A stretch of 6,800 nt of DNA from Clostridia bacterium (GTDB taxonomy: Bacteria > Bacillota_A > Clostridia > Oscillospirales > CAG-272): contig JAFTDQ010000139.1 of NCBI GenBank assembly GCA_017454075.1, positions 1-6,800 of the forward strand, in the 5' to 3' direction. The notes under the pieces are model-generated. The model saw nothing but the letters and a program-made list of their open reading frames with translations, had not been told where the DNA came from and ran no database searches. Positions 5,800-6,800 of the stretch are shown here, piece after piece; the first letter of the stretch is position 1; each line of letters begins with the position of its first letter. The position numbers and the translations under genes were made by a program.

Positions 5800-6609
5800 T
5801 TACTTTCTGTTCTTTTTGCAGATGAGCGCGGCTCCGAGCGCAGAGACTGCGAGAACCACGGCAAACGCGGCTGTATAGTCGGCGGTGTCGGTCGCAGGCT
5901 CCGGTGAATCTTGTCCCGCAGACCCGTCCTCAGACCATGCCGTGCTGCCGTCAGCGGTGTATGCCGCCGCGAACCACGTCGTCCAGTGCTTGATGTTCAT
6001 ATACTTGGGACTCGGATCGTAAGCAACAAAATATTTCGCGCTTATCGCCTCTTTGAAAACGAAACGAACACCAAGGGTCGCGCCGCAGCTCGGATCGAAT
6101 TCGTTTTCGCCGTTCGCCTTGACCGCCTTGGGATCGTATCTGTAGATCTGGATCTCTGCCTTTTTCCACGTGACCGCGTCATCGGAATAGTAGATCTCAA
6201 AATCGTTCAGGTCGCTGAAATCGATCGCGCCGGATTCGGCGATACCCTCTTCATCTTTCTCATAGAAAGCCCATACGAGTTCCGTCGCCGGCTTTACAAG
6301 ACCTGCCTCATAATAAGCGCGGGGAACGTAATAGTTCCATTCGGCGGAGCCGTCGAGATCCTGGTTTGTCCACTGCATTTCCTGAGCGTCATTTGTCCAG
6401 CTTTCATACCAGCCCTCATGACCGGTGACGATGCTGTACGTGCCGTCGCCCTTGTCGGTGATCCTGAGCTTCTGTGCAAACGCGTTGGCCTTGCCGATCA
6501 TCTGGAGCGTACGTTCGCCTTCAGCGGGCTGAAGCGTTTTCGGACCCGCAGCAGCGGATGCAGAGACTGCGAAGATCGCCGCCGCGATCATAACGACAGC
6601 CATAATCAT
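5800..6609 (-). CDS. Secreted, C-terminally membrane-anchored protein of unknown function
   Basis: A 269-residue protein from the first ATG. Residues 2-19 are a hydrophobic export core with cleavage probable after ASA (19) or nearby. The mature part (about 22-230) is acidic and aromatic-rich. A segment around 131-155 (DFSDLNDFEIYYSDDAVTWKK) recalls the strand pattern of discoidin-like F5/8C carbohydrate-binding modules, a weak resemblance. A Ser/Pro/Thr stretch (228-242) precedes a hydrophobic helix (about 246-264) and a KKNRK tail, the layout of a wall-sorting signal but with PATDTADYT in place of LPxTG. The first ATG leaves the export signal without a positive n-region, while the codons just upstream read EKKIKKLS in frame with no ATG, GTG or TTG, so the true start may be a rare codon near 6637-6642. 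It lies 77 bases before the sialidase-family gene and may belong to the same transcript. Confidence 0.72.
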   Translation of the reverse strand: MIMAVVMIAAAIFAVSASAAAGPKTLQPAEGERTLQMIGKANAFAQKLRITDKGDGTYSIVTGHEGWYESWTNDAQEMQWTNQDLDGSAEWNYYVPRAYYEAGLVKPATELVWAFYEKDEEGIAESGAIDFSDLNDFEIYYSDDAVTWKKAEIQIYRYDPKAVKANGENEFDPSCGATLGVRFVFKEAISAKYFVAYDPSPKYMNIKHWTTWFAAAYTADGSTAWSEDGSAGQDSPEPATDTADYTAAFAVVLAVSALGAALICKKNRK

Positions 6610-6640
6610 TGAAAGTTTTTTAATTTTCTTTTCTGGTATA

Positions 6641-6676
6641 ATTAAATAGTCCCCCAGCCAGAGAATTCAATTATAC
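6641..6676 (-). promoter_or_regulatory. Candidate leftward promoter(s) for the anchored-protein gene
   Basis: Two overlapping options are visible on the minus strand. One is a perfect TATAAT at 6675-6670 with only a weak upstream -35 (TTCCCA at 6700-6695, 19-base spacer), giving a leader of roughly 55 bases. The other is TTGAAT (6670-6665), an 18-base spacer and TTTAAT (6646-6641), giving a very short leader. The first leaves more room for translation signals. Neither is proven. Confidence 0.3.
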
Positions 6677-6684
6677 GGTTCTCC

Positions 6685-6713
6685 TTTTCAAAATTGGGAA
6701 TGCGTGGTATAAT
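6685..6713 (+). promoter_or_regulatory. Rightward sigma-A-type promoter with extended -10
   Basis: TTTTCA (6685-6690, four of six to consensus), a 17-base spacer, and TATAAT (6708-6713) preceded by TG (6705-6706) make a good extended -10 promoter pointing out of the right edge. The transcript would begin near 6720; its gene is not in the window. Confidence 0.4.
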
Positions 6714-6800
6714 TTGAGTGCTTTTGCCGCGGCGGAGGATAGGGCAACGCTGGGGAGCGACCTGAGCGCCGACGCGGATTTTAAAGAAGGGGGATACCCC

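Larger units (their letters stand above)
6636..6714. repeat. Three copies of the octamer GTATAATT
   Basis: GTATAATT occurs at 6636-6643 (plus), 6669-6676 (minus) and 6707-6714 (plus). The first two form an 8-bp inverted repeat with 25 bases between the arms; the plus-strand copies extend to TGGTATAATT. Each contains a -10 consensus, so they may be promoters, binding sites, or both. The rest of 6610-6800 holds no gene that can be supported. Confidence 0.55.

Noticed and set aside
5911..6612. 233-codon open frame on the plus strand
   Set aside because: It is antisense to the anchored protein, whose export signal and C-terminal anchor are clear. The product has scattered hydrophobic stretches but no coherent domain.
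6715..6800. Start of a tmRNA, RNase P RNA or riboswitch to the right of the promoter
   Set aside because: The GC-rich stretch and the GGGG-ATA-CCCC hairpin at the edge looked structured, but no hallmark motif of a known RNA class is present and the sequence is cut off.

Overview
The window reads as a carbohydrate-utilisation locus from a Gram-positive, moderately GC-rich anaerobe, most likely an uncultured gut-type Clostridia (Oscillospirales/Ruminococcaceae-like). The support is two lipobox lipoproteins, a secreted protein with a C-terminal membrane anchor and Lys/Arg tail, and short GC-rich inverted repeats of a kind common between genes in that group. The lineage is an inference; no marker gene is present.

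All five confident genes lie on the minus strand, so the biological order runs from right to left. At the right edge (about 6610-6800) is a promoter-like region with three copies of GTATAATT and a likely rightward promoter for a gene outside the window. Next comes a secreted, membrane-anchored protein of unknown function (5800-6609). A 77-base gap follows, holding a 14-bp-stem hairpin placed just before the ribosome binding site of a five-Asp-box sialidase-family protein without signal peptide (4625-5722). Behind it follow a DapA/NanA-family aldolase that looks like an N-acetylneuraminate lyase (3656-4576, possibly to 4591), a sugar-type ABC-transporter solute-binding lipoprotein (2109-3611) and a DUF4091/GH123-like lipoprotein with a Asp-Glu catalytic-type pair (326-2095). 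The last four genes are 13 to 48 bases apart and look like one operon.

Read together, the operon suggests capture and breakdown of sialylated and N-acetylhexosamine-containing glycans. The surface lipoproteins would trim and bind glycans, and the sialidase-like protein and the lyase would act in the cytoplasm. No permease, nanE, nanK or nagA/nagB is in the window, so the pathway is incomplete here and the substrate is inferred from families alone.

The left 325 bases hold no gene. They carry a nest of inverted repeats, including a perfect 34-bp palindrome that may terminate the operon. There is no CRISPR array, tRNA, rRNA or complete insertion sequence. The things most worth a second look are the sialidase/lyase/GH123-like combination with its odd predicted cell topology, the hairpin at 5738-5780, the unclear start codon of the anchored protein, and the repeated promoter-like octamers at the right edge.
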